DNA from: REEB95 sp035934235
GTDB taxonomy: Bacteria > Pseudomonadota > Alphaproteobacteria > ATCC43930 > CGMCC-115725
Assembly (NCBI GenBank): GCA_035934235.1
Contig: DASYYB010000039.1
Coordinates: forward strand, 74,768-138,767
Direction: 5' to 3'
DNA: 64,000 nt
The position numbers and the translations under genes are program-made. The stretch's first letter is position 1. Every line of letters starts with the position of its first letter. This document shows, piece after piece, positions 8,568-17,415 of the stretch. The notes under the pieces were generated by a model. That model ran no database searches, had not been told where the DNA came from, and worked only from the letters and a program-made list of their open reading frames with translations.

Positions 8568-8766
8568 CCCCCTCTGTCGGATGACCTGAAAGATTGGTCG
8601 GCGCGCCCGATTATTATGCGCCGTTTACCCCTTCGGTGAGACGCGCCGTTTCCGAACGTCGCGCCTGCTTTCCAGAGTGCCGTTCCCCGCCAGTCCTTTT
8701 GCCTGAGAGTTTCCGGGGCGGTTGCTCCTTCGGCGCCGGGTCACAACCCGATCTCTCCTGGCAGGG
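8568..8766 (-). promoter_or_regulatory. Tandem glycine riboswitch (gcvT motif) in the aceB leader
   Basis: Read on the minus strand. Aptamer I (about 8691-8763) has the conserved blocks in order: CAGGAGAGA, then CGCCGAAGGAGCAA, then AACTCTCAGGCAAAAGGAC. A short linker leads to aptamer II (about 8570-8687): CTCTGGAAAGCAG, then CACCGAAGGGGTAAAC, then AATCTTTCAGGTCATCCGA closing with CAGAGGGG. These are the hallmark sequences of the two glycine-binding domains of the gcvT-type riboswitch, in the normal tandem order and about 50 bases upstream of malate synthase. Aptamer II is slightly degenerate (GGAAAG/CTTTC in place of GGAGAG/CTCTC, a compensated change). Family knowledge: tandem versions usually activate expression when glycine is high. 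Regulation of aceB by glycine is inferred from position and orientation. Confidence 0.93.
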
Positions 8767-8922
8767 CACCAAGCCTTGGAAAACTAGCAGAAATCGCGGT
8801 CGAAGACCAGAACCCCGGCCGGTTGCCGAGCCCTGGTGTGCGCGTTAGAGTCGGCGCCAATCGGCTCAGCGGCGGCCTTGCCGGTCGCGTCCATCAACGA
8901 AGCGCAGCGTGGGGGAGAGGCG

Positions 8923-10131
8923 ATGACTCAGCGTAACAGCGTGTTGAATTTTGCGGCCGCGGCCAGCGTCGCCGTGTTGTTGCTCGCGGGCTATTCGCCG
9001 GCGTCGGCCGAAACCATCAAGATCGGCGTGATCTCGACCTATTCGGGGCCGATGGCGACGCTCGGCGAAGAGATCGATCACGGCCTGAGTCTCTACGTCA
9101 AAACCCACGAGAAGGATCTGCCGCCGGGCGTCAAGGTTGAGCTCATCAAGCGCGACGATACCGGGCCGGTTCCCGACGTCGCCAAGCGACTGGCGCAAGA
9201 GCTGGTGACGCGCGACAAGGTGCAATTCCTCATCGGCGTGGTGTGGACGCCATGCGGCCTGGCGATCTGTCCGATCGCCAACGAGGCCAAGGTGCCGTTC
9301 GTCAGCACCAACGCCGCCGGCGTCACCATGCCGCGCCTGACGCCCTATTTCGCGCGCACGTCGTTCACGCTGTGGCAGGTCGGCCTGCCGATGGGCAAAT
9401 GGGCGGCGCAGCACGGTTACAAGCGCGCCTATGTCGCGGTCAGCGATTTCGCGCCTGGGCACGAAGCCGGCGACGCCTTCACCAAGGGCTTCACCGACGG
9501 CGGCGGCACGATCATCGGCTCGGTGGCCTTCCCGTTGCAGAATCCGGATTTCGTTCCGTTCCTCCAGCGCGTCAAGGACGCCAAGCCCGACGTGCTCTTC
9601 CTCTGGGTGCCGGCCGGACCGCAAGCGACGCAGGCGATGAAGGCCTATAACGATCTCGGTCTCAAGAACGCCAAGGTCACAGTCGTCAGCACGCAGGACC
9701 TGGTGCCGGACGAACAGTTGCCGCTGATGGGTGACGTGCCGCTCGGCCTGATCACATCGGGCACCTATACGACGGCGGCTACACGTCCGGCCAATAAGGC
9801 GTTCCTTGCCGCGTGGAACAAGGAATACGGCAACGCGCTGATTCCCGATTTCATGGCGGTGGATAGCTGGGACGGCATGAATATGTTGTTCGATGTCATC
9901 AAGCAGACCAAGGGCAAGTTCACCGCCGACCAGGCGATGGCGATCATCAAGCACTGGAAAGATCCGAACAGTCCGCGCGGGCCGATCAGCATCGATCCCG
10001 ATACGCGCGATATCATCCAGAACGTCTATATCCGTCGCGTCGAGAAGGTGAACGGCAAGCTCGCGAACGTCGAGTTCGAAACGATCGCGAACGTCAAAGA
10101 CCCGTGGAAGGAAATGCATCCGGCGCAATAA
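8923..10131 (+). CDS. Branched-chain amino-acid-type ABC substrate-binding protein 1, 402 aa
   Basis: Periplasmic type-I-fold binding protein (LivJ/LivK class). Start at ATG 8923 with GGGGGAGAGG upstream; the longer frame lacks such a site. Signal peptide residues 1-29 (core VAVLLLAGYSPASA). The mature protein begins ETIKIGVISTYSGPMATLG, the diagnostic first strand and ligand loop, followed by KRDDTGPVPDVAKRLAQEL and a second lobe with SDFAPGHEAGDAFTKGF. It heads the liv-type operon and is about 60 percent identical by eye to the next gene, a tandem duplicate. The ligand loops differ between the two copies (GPMATLGEE against GPLAPPGIS), so they probably bind related but different ligands; amino acid, amide or aromatic acid are all possible. 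Confidence 0.9.
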   Translation: MTQRNSVLNFAAAASVAVLLLAGYSPASAETIKIGVISTYSGPMATLGEEIDHGLSLYVKTHEKDLPPGVKVELIKRDDTGPVPDVAKRLAQELVTRDKVQFLIGVVWTPCGLAICPIANEAKVPFVSTNAAGVTMPRLTPYFARTSFTLWQVGLPMGKWAAQHGYKRAYVAVSDFAPGHEAGDAFTKGFTDGGGTIIGSVAFPLQNPDFVPFLQRVKDAKPDVLFLWVPAGPQATQAMKAYNDLGLKNAKVTVVSTQDLVPDEQLPLMGDVPLGLITSGTYTTAATRPANKAFLAAWNKEYGNALIPDFMAVDSWDGMNMLFDVIKQTKGKFTADQAMAIIKHWKDPNSPRGPISIDPDTRDIIQNVYIRRVEKVNGKLANVEFETIANVKDPWKEMHPAQ

Positions 10132-10271
10132 CCGGCGCGCGGCGGCGTGGGCAACAAAGTGTGGGCAGGGCGTGGCGCGGATTGTCTGGGCGGCGCCCCC
10201 GCCATAGGATATATTCTATAGATCTATTGAAGTCTGCATCCTGAACGTAGACCAAACGGGGAGGGCGAGAC

Positions 10272-11474
10272 ATGCACGTACAACGCACGTGGTTTTACGG
10301 CGTCGCGGCGGCGGTGCTGGGTGCGGTGCTGGCGTTTCCGGCCGCCGCCGAGACCGTCAAGATCGGCATCATCACCACCTATTCCGGGCCGTTGGCGCCG
10401 CCGGGCATCTCGATGGACAAGGGCCTCACCCTTTACGCCAAGCTTCACAGCAAAGATCTACCCAAGGGCGTGACGGTCGAGATCATCCGCCGGGACGACA
10501 CCGGCATCGCGCCCGATGTCGCCAAGCGCTTGGCGCAGGAGTTGATCACCCGCGACCACGTCAACATCATCGGCGGCGTGGTCTATTCGCCGAACGCGCT
10601 GGCGATGGCGCCGGTCATGACCGAGGCCAAGATGCCGTTCGTCGACATGAACGCGGCGGCCGCGGTGCTGACGACCAAGTCGCCCTATATCGTGCGCGAC
10701 TCCTTCACGTTGCAGCAAATCTCGATGCCGATGGGCGAATGGGCCGCGAAGCACGGCTACAAGCAGGCTTACACGGTGGTAAGCGATTACGCGCCGGGCT
10801 GGGACGCCGAAGACGGCTTCAAGATGGGCATCGAACACAACGGCGGCAAAGTCGTCGGCTCGGTGCGGGTGCCAGTGCAGAATCCGGATTTCACGCCGTT
10901 CCTCCAGCGCGTCAAGGATCTCAAGCCGAAGAGCCTGTTTATCTTCGTGCCGGGCGGTCCGCAATCGACGCAGATGATGAAGACCTATAACGAGCTCAAT
11001 CTGAAACAGGCGGGCATCACGCTGGTGACGACGCAGGATCTGCTCATCGACAGCGAGCTGCCGAAGATGGCCGACATTCCGCTCGGCGTGGTCAGCTCGG
11101 GCAGCTATTCGGCGGCCGCGACGCGGCCGGCCAACAAGGCATTCGTCGCCGCCTGGCACAAGGAATACGGCGCGAACGACGTGCCCGATTTCGTCGCCAT
11201 CCAGGGTTGGGATGGCATGGCGATGATCTATGATCTCATCAAGAAGACCGGCGGAAAATTCACCGGCGACCAGGCGATGAAGGTCCTCAAGAACTACAAG
11301 ACCGCCGACAGCCCGCGCGGGCCGTTCATGATCGATCCGCTGACCGGCGACATCGTTCAGAACATCTATATCCGCAGGGTCGAGAAGGTCGACGGCAAGC
11401 TCGCCAATGTCGAATTCGAGACCTTCCCGATGGTCAAGGATCCGTGGAAGGAAACGCACGCGGCGGCGAAATAG
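10272..11474 (+). CDS. Branched-chain amino-acid-type ABC substrate-binding protein 2, 400 aa
   Basis: Paralogue of the preceding gene. ATG at 10272 preceded by GGGGAGGGCGAGAC. Signal peptide 1-26 (MHVQRTWFYGVAAAVLGAVL then AFPAAA). Mature start ETVKIGIITTYSGPLAPPG; DDTGIAPDVAKRLAQEL, SDYAPGWDAEDGFKMG and the long shared C-terminal block ending NVEFETFPMVKDPWKE show it is full length. It is separated from copy 1 by 140 bases that include an A+T-rich patch near 10206-10230, so it may have its own promoter. It is followed by a strong stem-loop and then livH, the normal arrangement where the binding protein is made in excess of the membrane parts. Confidence 0.9.
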   Translation: MHVQRTWFYGVAAAVLGAVLAFPAAAETVKIGIITTYSGPLAPPGISMDKGLTLYAKLHSKDLPKGVTVEIIRRDDTGIAPDVAKRLAQELITRDHVNIIGGVVYSPNALAMAPVMTEAKMPFVDMNAAAAVLTTKSPYIVRDSFTLQQISMPMGEWAAKHGYKQAYTVVSDYAPGWDAEDGFKMGIEHNGGKVVGSVRVPVQNPDFTPFLQRVKDLKPKSLFIFVPGGPQSTQMMKTYNELNLKQAGITLVTTQDLLIDSELPKMADIPLGVVSSGSYSAAATRPANKAFVAAWHKEYGANDVPDFVAIQGWDGMAMIYDLIKKTGGKFTGDQAMKVLKNYKTADSPRGPFMIDPLTGDIVQNIYIRRVEKVDGKLANVEFETFPMVKDPWKETHAAAK

Positions 11475-11498
11475 GTCGCGTACGGATCGGGGGATGGT

Positions 11499-11530
11499 GA
11501 TCGCCGGCGCCAATCGATGCGCCGGCGATC
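11499..11530 (+). other. Perfect 12-bp stem-loop between binding protein and permease genes
   Basis: GATCGCCGGCGC (11499-11510), loop CAATCGAT, GCGCCGGCGATC (11519-11530): a perfect 12-bp stem with an 8-base loop and no T-run, so it is not a classical terminator. Its position, just after a binding-protein gene and before the permease genes, matches hairpins that protect the upstream message and lower downstream expression in ABC operons. Function is inferred. Confidence 0.6.
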
Positions 11531-11612
11531 GCGTCTCGGGCCGCGCGTTGCCTGGCCGGCGTCGTTCACCCTATAGTGGTGTTCCGGGACCACGCCATAA
11601 ATCCTTGACAGA

Positions 11613-12485
11613 ATGAGCGAAATTCTCTCGGCCGCGGTCAGCATTGGGTTCTTCGGCCTGGCCTTCGCGATGGTTCTGTATCTGATCTCGGTCGGCCTGT
11701 CGGTGACGATGGGCCTGATGGGGTTCGTCAACCTGGCGCATGGCGTCTTCGCCATGTTCGGCGGTTACGCCGTGACCACGCTGATGAACGATTACGGCAT
11801 GCCGTTCTGGGCGTCGCTGATCTGCGCCGTGGTGATCGTTGCGACGTTCAGCGTCGCGTTCGAGCGCGTGCTTTACCGCCGGCTCTACGGCGGCAACGAA
11901 CTCGACCAGGTTCTGCTGACCATCGGCCTCGTTTTCATGTCGGTGGCCGTCGCCAAGTATTTCTGGGGGCCGCTCGCGCAGCTCTTTCAGCCGCCATCGG
12001 AACTACGCGGCCAAGTCGATCTCGGCTTTCGCGAATTCCCTGCCTATCGCAGCTTTCTCATCGTTTGCGGCGCGGTTCTGGTCACCGGGCTGTGGCTGGC
12101 GCTAGACCGCACGCGCTTCGGCGCCAAGATTCGCGCCGCGGTCGATAATCTGCGGATGGCGCAGGCCGTCGGCATCAATACGTCGGGTCTGTTCACGATC
12201 ACCTTCGCGCTCGGCAGCGGCCTCGCGGCCTTGGGCGGCGGGCTCGGCGCCGAGCTGCTTCCGATCTATCCCGGCTACGCGACCGACTATCTGGTCTATT
12301 TCCTGATCGTCGTTTCGGTCGGCGGTCTTGGGTCGATCCGCGGGCCGTTTCTCGCGGCGCTGCTGCTTGGCATCGCCGATACCGCGTTCAAATATCTGCT
12401 GCCTGAAATCGGCTCGTTTTTCATCTACGCGCTGACGCTGGTTCTGCTCATGTGGCGGCCGCGCGGCCTGATCGGGCCATCGTGA
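11613..12485 (+). CDS. livH: Branched-chain amino-acid-type ABC permease LivH, 290 aa
   Basis: Inner-membrane permease subunit. About eight hydrophobic helices; characteristic opening YLISVGLSVTMGLMGFVNLAHG, then FERVLYRRLYGGNELDQVLL and ending LTLVLLMWRPRGLIGPS, as in LivH. ATG at 11613, no strong Shine-Dalgarno. The stop TGA overlaps the ATG of livM (TGATG), implying translational coupling. Pairs with LivM to form the channel that receives substrate from the two binding proteins upstream. Confidence 0.93.
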   Translation: MSEILSAAVSIGFFGLAFAMVLYLISVGLSVTMGLMGFVNLAHGVFAMFGGYAVTTLMNDYGMPFWASLICAVVIVATFSVAFERVLYRRLYGGNELDQVLLTIGLVFMSVAVAKYFWGPLAQLFQPPSELRGQVDLGFREFPAYRSFLIVCGAVLVTGLWLALDRTRFGAKIRAAVDNLRMAQAVGINTSGLFTITFALGSGLAALGGGLGAELLPIYPGYATDYLVYFLIVVSVGGLGSIRGPFLAALLLGIADTAFKYLLPEIGSFFIYALTLVLLMWRPRGLIGPS

Positions 12486-13483
12486 TGGCAACGGTCGCCG
12501 AACGGATCGTCACCGGCGCCGCTGAAACCTTCGCTGGCCGGCATCGCTATCGCTGGCACGAAGTGCTGCCGTGGCTGGTGGCGTTGGCGGGTTATTTCGC
12601 GTTTCCGGATTATCTGGCGCTCGGTTCGCAGATTCTCGCCACCATCCTGTTCGCGCTGTCGGTCGATCTCGTGCTCGGCTATGCCGGCATCATCACCCTC
12701 GGCCAAGCCGCTTTCTTCGGCACCGGTGCCTATGCCGCGGGGCTGCTGGCTGCGCACGGCATGGGCGCACCCGTGATTGGCTTGTTGGTCGCGGCAGTGG
12801 CGGCGGCCTTCGTCGGCCTGATCTCGGGCATCGTGGTGCTGCGCACGCACGGCCTGACGCAGCTGATGATGACGCTGGTAGTCGCCGTCATGCTGCACGA
12901 GGCTGCCAACAAGGCCAACACCGTCACCGGCGGCGCCGACGGTCTCCAGGGGATGGAGGTCAGCCCGATCTTCGGCCTCTTCCACTTCGACCTCTACGGC
13001 AACACGGCGTATTTCTATTGCCTCGTCGTCCTCTTCATCTGCTGGTTCGTCATGCGCCGCATCGTTCATTCGCCATTCGGCCGGTCGCTCACCGGCATCC
13101 GCGAAAACGAGGCACGTATGCATGCGATCGGCTCGCCGGTGTTCAGGCGCCGCCTCGTCGCCTACACCATTTCGGCGGCGATGGCGGGCATTTCTGGCGC
13201 GCTGGTCGCACAGACGACGCAGTTCGTCGCCACCGATGCGCTCGGGTTCGAGCGCTCCGGCAACGTCCTCATCATGCTGCTGCTCGGCGGCATCGGCCGC
13301 CTTTACGGGGCGTTCATCGGCGTGCCGCTTTACATGATCGCGCAGGATCGCTTTGCCGCGATCGATCCGGTCTATTGGTATTTCTGGATCGGCCTGTTGC
13401 TGGTGCTGATGGTGATGTTCGCCCGCGGCGGCGTACTCGGCATCGTCGACCGCATCGGCGCGCTGTTCGGACGGCGGCGATGA
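12485..13483 (+). CDS. livM: Branched-chain amino-acid-type ABC permease LivM, 332 aa
   Basis: Second inner-membrane permease subunit. Start taken at ATG 12485, one base overlapping the livH stop; the frame extends further upstream inside livH but without a start site. Family signatures: FALSVDLVLGYAGIITLGQA and FFGTGAYAAG in the first third, GRSLTGIRENEARMHAIGSP (the EAA-like loop contacting the ATPases) in the middle, and FERSGNVLIMLLLGGIGRLY near the end. Its stop overlaps livG by four bases (ATGA). Confidence 0.93.
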   Translation: MATVAERIVTGAAETFAGRHRYRWHEVLPWLVALAGYFAFPDYLALGSQILATILFALSVDLVLGYAGIITLGQAAFFGTGAYAAGLLAAHGMGAPVIGLLVAAVAAAFVGLISGIVVLRTHGLTQLMMTLVVAVMLHEAANKANTVTGGADGLQGMEVSPIFGLFHFDLYGNTAYFYCLVVLFICWFVMRRIVHSPFGRSLTGIRENEARMHAIGSPVFRRRLVAYTISAAMAGISGALVAQTTQFVATDALGFERSGNVLIMLLLGGIGRLYGAFIGVPLYMIAQDRFAAIDPVYWYFWIGLLLVLMVMFARGGVLGIVDRIGALFGRRR

Positions 13484-14247
13484 CGGAAACCGCGGCGCCG
13501 GCGGCGCTCGAAACCCGCGGTCTGTGCAAAAGCTTTGGCGCGTTGGCCGTCGCCAACAACATCGATTTCCGGCTGGGGCGCGGCGCACGTCATGCGCTCA
13601 TCGGCCCCAACGGCGCCGGCAAGACGAGCTTCGTCAATCTCGTCACCGGCGTTCTCCAGCCCAATGACGGCCGCATTCTGCTCGACGGCGCCGACATCAC
13701 GCCGCTGTCGCAGGCGCAGCGCGTCAAGCGCGGCATCGTCCGCACGTTTCAGATCACGACGCTGTTCCGCGGTCTGACCGTGCTGGAGAACGTCACCTTG
13801 GCGGTAGCCGAGCGGCTTGGCAGCGGCGGCGACATTCATCGCCCGGCCGGCAGCCGCCGCCACATCATCGACGAAGCCTATGCGCTGCTTGAGCGGCTTG
13901 CCCTGCATGACGAGGCATTGCGGCCGGTCAAGGAGCTCGCCTATGGCCGGCAGCGCCTCGTCGAGATCGCGGTCGCGCTCGGCCTGACGCCCAAGGTGCT
14001 GTTGCTCGACGAACCGGCGGCCGGCGTGCCGTCGTCCGAATCGGGCACCATCGTCGATACCATCGAACGGCTGCCGGCCGATATCGCGCTGCTCATCATC
14101 GAGCACGACATGGATCTCGTATTCCGTCTGGCGCGGCGGATCACGGTGCTGGTTGCCGGCCAGATCCTGGTCGAAGGTGCGCCGCAGGAGATCGCCGCCG
14201 ACGCGCGGGTCCGGCAGGTCTATCTCGGCGAACGAGCCCACGCATGA
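13480..14247 (+). CDS. livG: Branched-chain amino-acid-type ABC ATPase LivG, 255 aa
   Basis: Cytoplasmic ATPase. ATG at 13480 inside the livM stop (ATGA). Walker A GPNGAGKTSF near residue 43, Q-loop RTFQITTLF, LivG-type signature ELAYGRQRLVEIA, Walker B VLLLDEPAAG and switch histidine in LIIEHDMDLV. All catalytic elements are present. After Walker B the usual G-L-N is replaced by GVPSSES, a mild variation. Overlaps livF by four bases. Confidence 0.93.
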   Translation: MTETAAPAALETRGLCKSFGALAVANNIDFRLGRGARHALIGPNGAGKTSFVNLVTGVLQPNDGRILLDGADITPLSQAQRVKRGIVRTFQITTLFRGLTVLENVTLAVAERLGSGGDIHRPAGSRRHIIDEAYALLERLALHDEALRPVKELAYGRQRLVEIAVALGLTPKVLLLDEPAAGVPSSESGTIVDTIERLPADIALLIIEHDMDLVFRLARRITVLVAGQILVEGAPQEIAADARVRQVYLGERAHA

Positions 14248-14963
14248 GCGCGGCTAGCCACAGCCTGACGCTCGACGCGGTCCGCGCCGGCTATGGCGAC
14301 ACGGTGGTGCTCGAAGGCGTTTCGCTGACGCTGGCGGCGGCCGGAACCCTCGCCGTCTTGGGCCGCAATGGCGTCGGCAAAACGACGTTGCTCGCGACCA
14401 TCATGGGACAGACCACGTTGCGCGGCGGCTCGATCAAGCTGAACGGCCGCGAGGTGTCGACGCTGCCGACTTATCGCCGGTCCCGGCTCGGCATCGGCTT
14501 CGTGCCGCAGGAGCGCGAAATCTTCCGCTCGCTCACGGTCGAGGAAAATCTCGACGTGGCAAGCCGGCCGGGCCGTTGGACGCGCGAGCGGGTCTACGAC
14601 TTCTTTCCGTCGCTCGGCGAGCGGCGGCGCAATCACGGCAACCAGCTTTCCGGCGGCGAACAGCAGATGCTGGCGATTGGCCGCGCGCTCATGGGCAATC
14701 CCTCGCTCCTGTTGATGGACGAGCCGCTCGAGGGTTTGGCGCCGGTGATCGTCGAAACCGTCCTACGCGGCCTCGACCGGTTGAAACGCGAGGACGATCT
14801 GGCGCTTGTCCTGGTCGAGCAGCACGCGCGCATCGCGCTCGAATTCACGGTCGATGCGCTCGTCCTCGACCGCGGGGTCGTGGTCTATTCCGGGCCCAGC
14901 CGCCCGCTCCGAGACGATCCGGATCGCCTAACGCGGTTGATGGGCGTGTCGCGCGCGCACTGA
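14244..14963 (+). CDS. livF: Branched-chain amino-acid-type ABC ATPase LivF, 239 aa
   Basis: Second ATPase of the transporter. ATG overlaps the livG stop (ATGA). Walker A GRNGVGKTTLL, ABC signature LSGGEQQMLAIGRAL, Walker B LLLMDEPLEGLAP and LVEQHARIAL all present. Last gene of the operon; its stop abuts the stop of the convergent acetyltransferase gene with no spacer and no terminator. Confidence 0.93.
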   Translation: MSAASHSLTLDAVRAGYGDTVVLEGVSLTLAAAGTLAVLGRNGVGKTTLLATIMGQTTLRGGSIKLNGREVSTLPTYRRSRLGIGFVPQEREIFRSLTVEENLDVASRPGRWTRERVYDFFPSLGERRRNHGNQLSGGEQQMLAIGRALMGNPSLLLMDEPLEGLAPVIVETVLRGLDRLKREDDLALVLVEQHARIALEFTVDALVLDRGVVVYSGPSRPLRDDPDRLTRLMGVSRAH

Positions 14964-15905
14964 TCAACGCCAATCGTCGAGCGCAAAAATTTCAGGCCGG
15001 TTCCATCCCGGTTGCGCCGGCCGCAGCATGGCGACGCCGACGATCTCGGCGCGATAGCCGCGTGCGAGCATGATGCGATAGGCCGCGTCGCGCGCCATAT
15101 TGACGCCGGCGATGATGCGTTGCGCGCCGCGCTGCGCCGCGAGCGTCTCGCAAGCGTCAAGCAATGCCACGAAATCCTCGGCGCCGCCGGGCCGGACACA
15201 GGCGAATTTGATGAAGAGCGCGCCGCTGCCGGCTTCGCTGCCTTTACCGAGATGGCACAGCGCGAAGCCGGCGATGATGCCATCGCGCGTGAGCAGCAGG
15301 GTCTCGCCCAGATTTTGCTCGGCGATCGCTGCGATCTCACGGGTGAGGTCGAGGCCCGGAAAGACCGTGTCCGCAACGGCCCGGCATGCGGCGATGGCGG
15401 CGGTACGATCGGATGGCGCAAGGGTCGACAACGAGCGTGGTGCCGCGGTGCCGGCCGCCGGCGTCTTGGCCATTACCGGCGTCAGCCGCTGCGCTTCGAA
15501 GCCGTAGCTCTCGTAGAGATGAAGGTGCTTGGCGCTGTTGGGCAGGGTATAAAGCGCCGTCAGAGGAAACCGCCGCTCGGCGACGAACGCCATGGTCGCG
15601 GTCATGAGCCGCCGGCCGATGCCGCGGTTGGCGTCGTCAGGCTCGACCGTCAGCGGGCCCAGAATGAACGCGCTGCCCCAATCCATGCCGACGACGCTGC
15701 CGACGATGCGGTCGCCTACAGCGGCGACGAAACAGGGCCGCGGGTCCATCGTCCAGCGCGTGCGGATGATCGCGGTGTCGCCGCGAAATTGCAGCGGATC
15801 GGCGAGGCCGAATTGGGTTCCGAAGGCCCGGCGATAGACCCGGTCCACGACTGCAAGGTCGGCCGCGCGCAACGGCCGGATGACGATGTCCGATGGCCGG
15901 TTCAT
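14964..15905 (-). CDS. GNAT-family N-acetyltransferase, 313 aa
   Basis: Probable acyl-CoA-dependent N-acetyltransferase of unknown substrate. The N-terminal GNAT domain (about residues 8-140) has the beta-4/acetyl-CoA loop ILGPLTVEPDDANRGIGRRL (Q/RxxGxG/A motif as NRGIGRRL) and a following YTLPNSAKHLHLYESYGFEA. The second half, about 160-300, looks like a degenerate second GNAT-like unit (AQRGAQRIIAGVNMARDAAY then ILARGYRAEIVG-type pattern). No signal peptide. Convergent with livF; upstream lies the terminator of the porin gene. Confidence 0.8.
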   Translation of the reverse strand: MNRPSDIVIRPLRAADLAVVDRVYRRAFGTQFGLADPLQFRGDTAIIRTRWTMDPRPCFVAAVGDRIVGSVVGMDWGSAFILGPLTVEPDDANRGIGRRLMTATMAFVAERRFPLTALYTLPNSAKHLHLYESYGFEAQRLTPVMAKTPAAGTAAPRSLSTLAPSDRTAAIAACRAVADTVFPGLDLTREIAAIAEQNLGETLLLTRDGIIAGFALCHLGKGSEAGSGALFIKFACVRPGGAEDFVALLDACETLAAQRGAQRIIAGVNMARDAAYRIMLARGYRAEIVGVAMLRPAQPGWNRPEIFALDDWR

Positions 15906-15956
15906 GCGCCAACCTCGCTCGCGTTTCTCGTCCCAGGCAAGCCGGAAATCGGGCGC

Positions 15957-15992
15957 AAAGAAAAACCCGCCGGCCTTTGGGGCCGGCGGGTT
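15957..15992 (-). terminator. Rho-independent terminator of the porin gene
   Basis: Minus strand CCCGCCGGCC, loop CCAAA, GGCCGGCGGG, then TTTTTCTTT. Ten-bp perfect GC stem at 15966-15990 with a clear T-run, 20 bases after the porin stop. Confidence 0.93.
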
Positions 15993-16011
15993 GCGAAACC
16001 GTCTCGCTGGA

Positions 16012-17415
16012 CTAGAAGTAGAAGTTGAACTGTGCGTCGATCCGGTCGTCCGTGCCGTCGGCGCTGGAGAACGTCTGGCGGTAAACCCGCTGCCATTCGA
16101 AGATGAAATCGGTCTGCGGCACCGGCGAGTAGATGACGTTCGCGTTTACGTTCCAGAGCTTTTTGTTCATGCTCGCCAGGGTCGTGGGGCTCGTGAATCC
16201 GGGATTGCCCGACAACTTGGCGTAGCCACCGGAAGCATTGGCGCGCCACTGCCCGTTGAAGAAGTGCTCGTAGTTGGCGTAGCCCGCCCATTCCTTCTGG
16301 GCCGTCCGAGCGCCGGTCCCGATGTTGTACAGCTCGCCACCGTTGGTCATTTCGGACGAGAAATTCGCGGCGCCGTTGTCATAGACAAAGCCACCACGCA
16401 GCGCGTCCTTGCCCCACGTGTTCAGGTGACCGGTCAGCGTCAAAGCATAGCCACCGTTCTGCGTATGAATTCCTGCCACGTTGCGCACCTCGTCGATCTC
16501 CTCGCCCACCGCGAGCTTGACGTGGCCCCACGGCTGGCTCCACTGCGCGGCTTGGACGAAGGCCGGCCAATTGCCGTATCCGTTTGCCCCGGTCGCGGAC
16601 GATCCGTTATTTATAAGCGTACCAAGCGCCGCTCCGTTTGTGGCGCTTGTCGCCGCGACGTTGCCGACGTAGGTCGTTTGCTCCGCCGAGCCAGCGATCG
16701 TGAGGCCGTTGCCGCCGAGCCAGGTGTAGCGGAACTGCGGCCGCCGCGCGTTGGTCGTGTTCAATATGCCGACGTCCTGCACGCCGTTGGCGGTGTCCGC
16801 ATAAGCCTGCGCATCGCTGAAGGCGGAGAAGGCCTGACCGATGAGCCACGGGCCCAACGTGCCATAGGCCTGACGCAGGCGGAGCAGTTCGTTGTTGCCC
16901 GCAAGCTGCGAGCTGCTGGTCTGGTTGAAGTCGAACTCGATATAGGTCTTCAACTCGCCATAGGCGGTCGGCGTGCGCGTCTCGATGTTGGGCCGCGTCG
17001 TCATGGCCTGCATCTCGGTGCCGCCGTTCGCCGCGTGTCCCGCCAACCCGGTGGCGCTGACACCCGGACCCTCGATGGGCGTGCCCGTCCATCCGAAGGA
17101 ATTGACGCCTTGGTGCGGTCCAAAGTCGTGCACGATGTCGAACCGGATAAAGCCATGGACCGCGAACGAGGTGTTCGTGCCTGGCACCAGGAACGAGCCG
17201 GGGAACGATCCGCCGCCCGGCGCGGATGCCGTCGGCATCACGCAGTCATTGTGGCCCGGAGAGGTCATGGTTGTCGTGCAGTATGCGACGCCGGTGCGGC
17301 CCTCGCTGCCCTGCGTCATGTTTGTGCTGCTGAGTTGCGCGTGTGCCGATCCCGCGAGCAGCGCGACCGCAGCGGTCGTCGCCAGCGCAGCGGTGTAATT
17401 GAGTTTCCGGTTCAT
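16012..17415 (-). CDS. Porin, DcaP-like outer-membrane barrel, 467 aa
   Basis: Outer-membrane channel for small solutes. Start at ATG 17413-17415 preceded by GGGGG; signal peptide 1-26 (MNRKLNYTAALATTAAVALL then AGSAHA). Early mature region has FAVHGFIRFDIVHDFG, a DcaP-type first strand; then amphipathic strands such as TYIEFDFNQTSS, LRLRQAYGTLGPWLIGQAF (the loop-3 like segment) and a terminal aromatic (RIDAQFNFYF). One Cys pair (residues near 45 and 58) lies in an N-terminal extension. Monogenic, with its own terminator and a 447-base upstream region. Substrate unknown. Confidence 0.85.
   Translation of the reverse strand: MNRKLNYTAALATTAAVALLAGSAHAQLSSTNMTQGSEGRTGVAYCTTTMTSPGHNDCVMPTASAPGGGSFPGSFLVPGTNTSFAVHGFIRFDIVHDFGPHQGVNSFGWTGTPIEGPGVSATGLAGHAANGGTEMQAMTTRPNIETRTPTAYGELKTYIEFDFNQTSSSQLAGNNELLRLRQAYGTLGPWLIGQAFSAFSDAQAYADTANGVQDVGILNTTNARRPQFRYTWLGGNGLTIAGSAEQTTYVGNVAATSATNGAALGTLINNGSSATGANGYGNWPAFVQAAQWSQPWGHVKLAVGEEIDEVRNVAGIHTQNGGYALTLTGHLNTWGKDALRGGFVYDNGAANFSSEMTNGGELYNIGTGARTAQKEWAGYANYEHFFNGQWRANASGGYAKLSGNPGFTSPTTLASMNKKLWNVNANVIYSPVPQTDFIFEWQRVYRQTFSSADGTDDRIDAQFNFYF

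Noticed and set aside
12571..13479. Apparent N-terminal extension of the LivG frame through livM
   Set aside because: His/Arg-rich shadow of the livM gene; the real livG starts at the ATG overlapping the livM stop.
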